Shown here piece after piece: positions 14,944 to 15,580 of a DNA stretch of 15,580 nucleotides (its first letter is position 1; every line of letters starts with the position of its first letter). The DNA is taken from NCBI GenBank assembly GCA_021151835.1, contig JAGKWO010000081.1, positions 1-15,580 of the forward strand, written 5' to 3'. The notes beneath the pieces are model-generated. The model had not been told where the DNA came from. It made no database searches and saw only the letters and a list, made by a program, of their open reading frames with translations. Made by a program: the position numbers and the translations under genes. This stretch comes from Gammaproteobacteria bacterium (GTDB lineage Bacteria > Pseudomonadota > Gammaproteobacteria > Pseudomonadales > Cellvibrionaceae).

Positions 14944-15580
14944 TTAAATTTCCTCCAACACCACCAGCGCCTGCCCAGCTTGCACGCGAGCACCATCAGC
15001 TTTTAATAGGTGGGTGACCTTTCCCGCGCAAGGGGCGGTGATGTTGATTTCCATTTTCATGGATTCGAGGATTAGCAATACATCGCCTGCTTGTACTTGC
15101 TGGCCGATGCTTACCTGGGTTTGCCATACGCTGCCGGAGACTGAGCTGTCCACGCGGATGGCGTGTTCGGGTAATTCCTGCTCTTCGGTTTGTTCGTCCG
15201 TTTCCGGTTGCTCGTAGTTGAATTGGCCGTTGGCGTGCCAGCGGGCGAGTTCTTCGTCGAAGGCTTGCTCACGTTGTGCGGTAAATTGGGAAATGCTTTC
15301 GCTATTGGTCGCAATAAATTGTTGGTATTCCGCCAGGCTGAAATGACTTTCTTCAATGCGTATGTCGTAGCGGCCCAAGGGAAAATCGCGGCGGATTTTC
15401 TGCAATTCATCGGCGCTGACTTCATAAAAGCGAATTTGATCGAAGAAGCGTAATAGCCAAGGTTGTGTGAAGGCGTTGGTACTGCGGTAGCGGTTCCACA
15501 TTTGTAAGGTGCGGCCCACAAATTGGTAACCGCCGGGGCCTTCCATGCCGTACACGCATAAATAGGAACCGCCAATGCCT
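14944..15580 (-). CDS. Urea carboxylase, C-terminal part (5' end outside window)
   Basis: The last 211 residues of a leftward gene are present. GIGGSYLCVYGMEGPGGYQF then VGRTLQMWNRY match the end of the carboxyltransferase half (KipI/AHS1-like) of urea carboxylase, with PWLLRFFDQIRFYEVS and RYDIRIEESHFSLAEY following. A Glu-rich linker leads to a biotin carrier domain with the biotinylation motif ESMKMEI, the lysine lying in VLLILESMKMEINITAP. Urea carboxylase makes allophanate from urea, ATP and bicarbonate in the cytoplasm; allophanate hydrolase then releases ammonia and CO2. The frame is open to the window edge, and an internal Met at 15555 is not the real start. The full protein is usually about 1200 residues, so about five sixths lies outside. 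The stop at 14944-14946 looks natural, so the Rhs island did not cut this gene. Confidence 0.92.
   Translation of the reverse strand, partial: GIGGSYLCVYGMEGPGGYQFVGRTLQMWNRYRSTNAFTQPWLLRFFDQIRFYEVSADELQKIRRDFPLGRYDIRIEESHFSLAEYQQFIATNSESISQFTAQREQAFDEELARWHANGQFNYEQPETDEQTEEQELPEHAIRVDSSVSGSVWQTQVSIGQQVQAGDVLLILESMKMEINITAPCAGKVTHLLKADGARVQAGQALVVLEEI

Overview
The window looks like a gammaproteobacterial chromosome of Pseudomonas/Cellvibrio type, most likely Cellvibrionaceae. The evidence is the gene order pilB (leftward), pilA (divergent), accessory genes, second pilA, nadC, DUF1631 gene. This resembles the pilB-pilA-nadC-DUF1631 order I know from Pseudomonas aeruginosa, with an insert between the pilins and without the tRNA-Thr that sits between pilA and nadC there. 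The genus is inference; no rRNA or tRNA is present to confirm it.

Region 1 (1-6234) is a type IV pilus locus. A partial pilB assembly ATPase gene runs off the left edge. Divergent from it is a major-pilin gene with a GG-N10-GC (sigma-54) promoter, TGTC boxes further upstream and a terminator. Three rightward genes follow: an unrecognised histidine-rich polytopic membrane protein, a membrane-anchored serine hydrolase of the beta-lactamase fold, and a TfpX/TfpZ-type pilin accessory protein. A second pilin gene closes the block, again with a sigma-54 promoter and TGTC boxes. The layout suggests two alternative or co-assembled pilins and a cassette that processes, modifies or stabilises pilin.

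Region 2 (6236-9773) is housekeeping. nadC (NAD biosynthesis) runs leftward and meets the second pilin tail to tail with one base between stops. A divergent DUF1631 gene runs rightward, but its last about 21 codons do not look like the family and start at a hairpin, so the gene appears cut by a rearrangement.

Region 3 (about 9708-14943) is an accessory Rhs/YD-repeat island. It has a short non-coding left part with a strong terminator, then an Rhs-type protein encoded as two consecutive genes that each start with their own Sec signal peptide. The second ends in the Rhs core (DPFGL) and a short Cys-containing variable tail, followed 11 bases later by a DUF4279 gene that is probably the immunity partner. 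A 12-bp palindrome lies at the right border. No VgrG, PAAR or T6SS gene is visible, so export is probably by Sec.

Region 4 (14944-15580) is the 3' end of a leftward urea carboxylase gene (C-terminal carboxyltransferase part plus biotin carrier domain), cut by the right edge.
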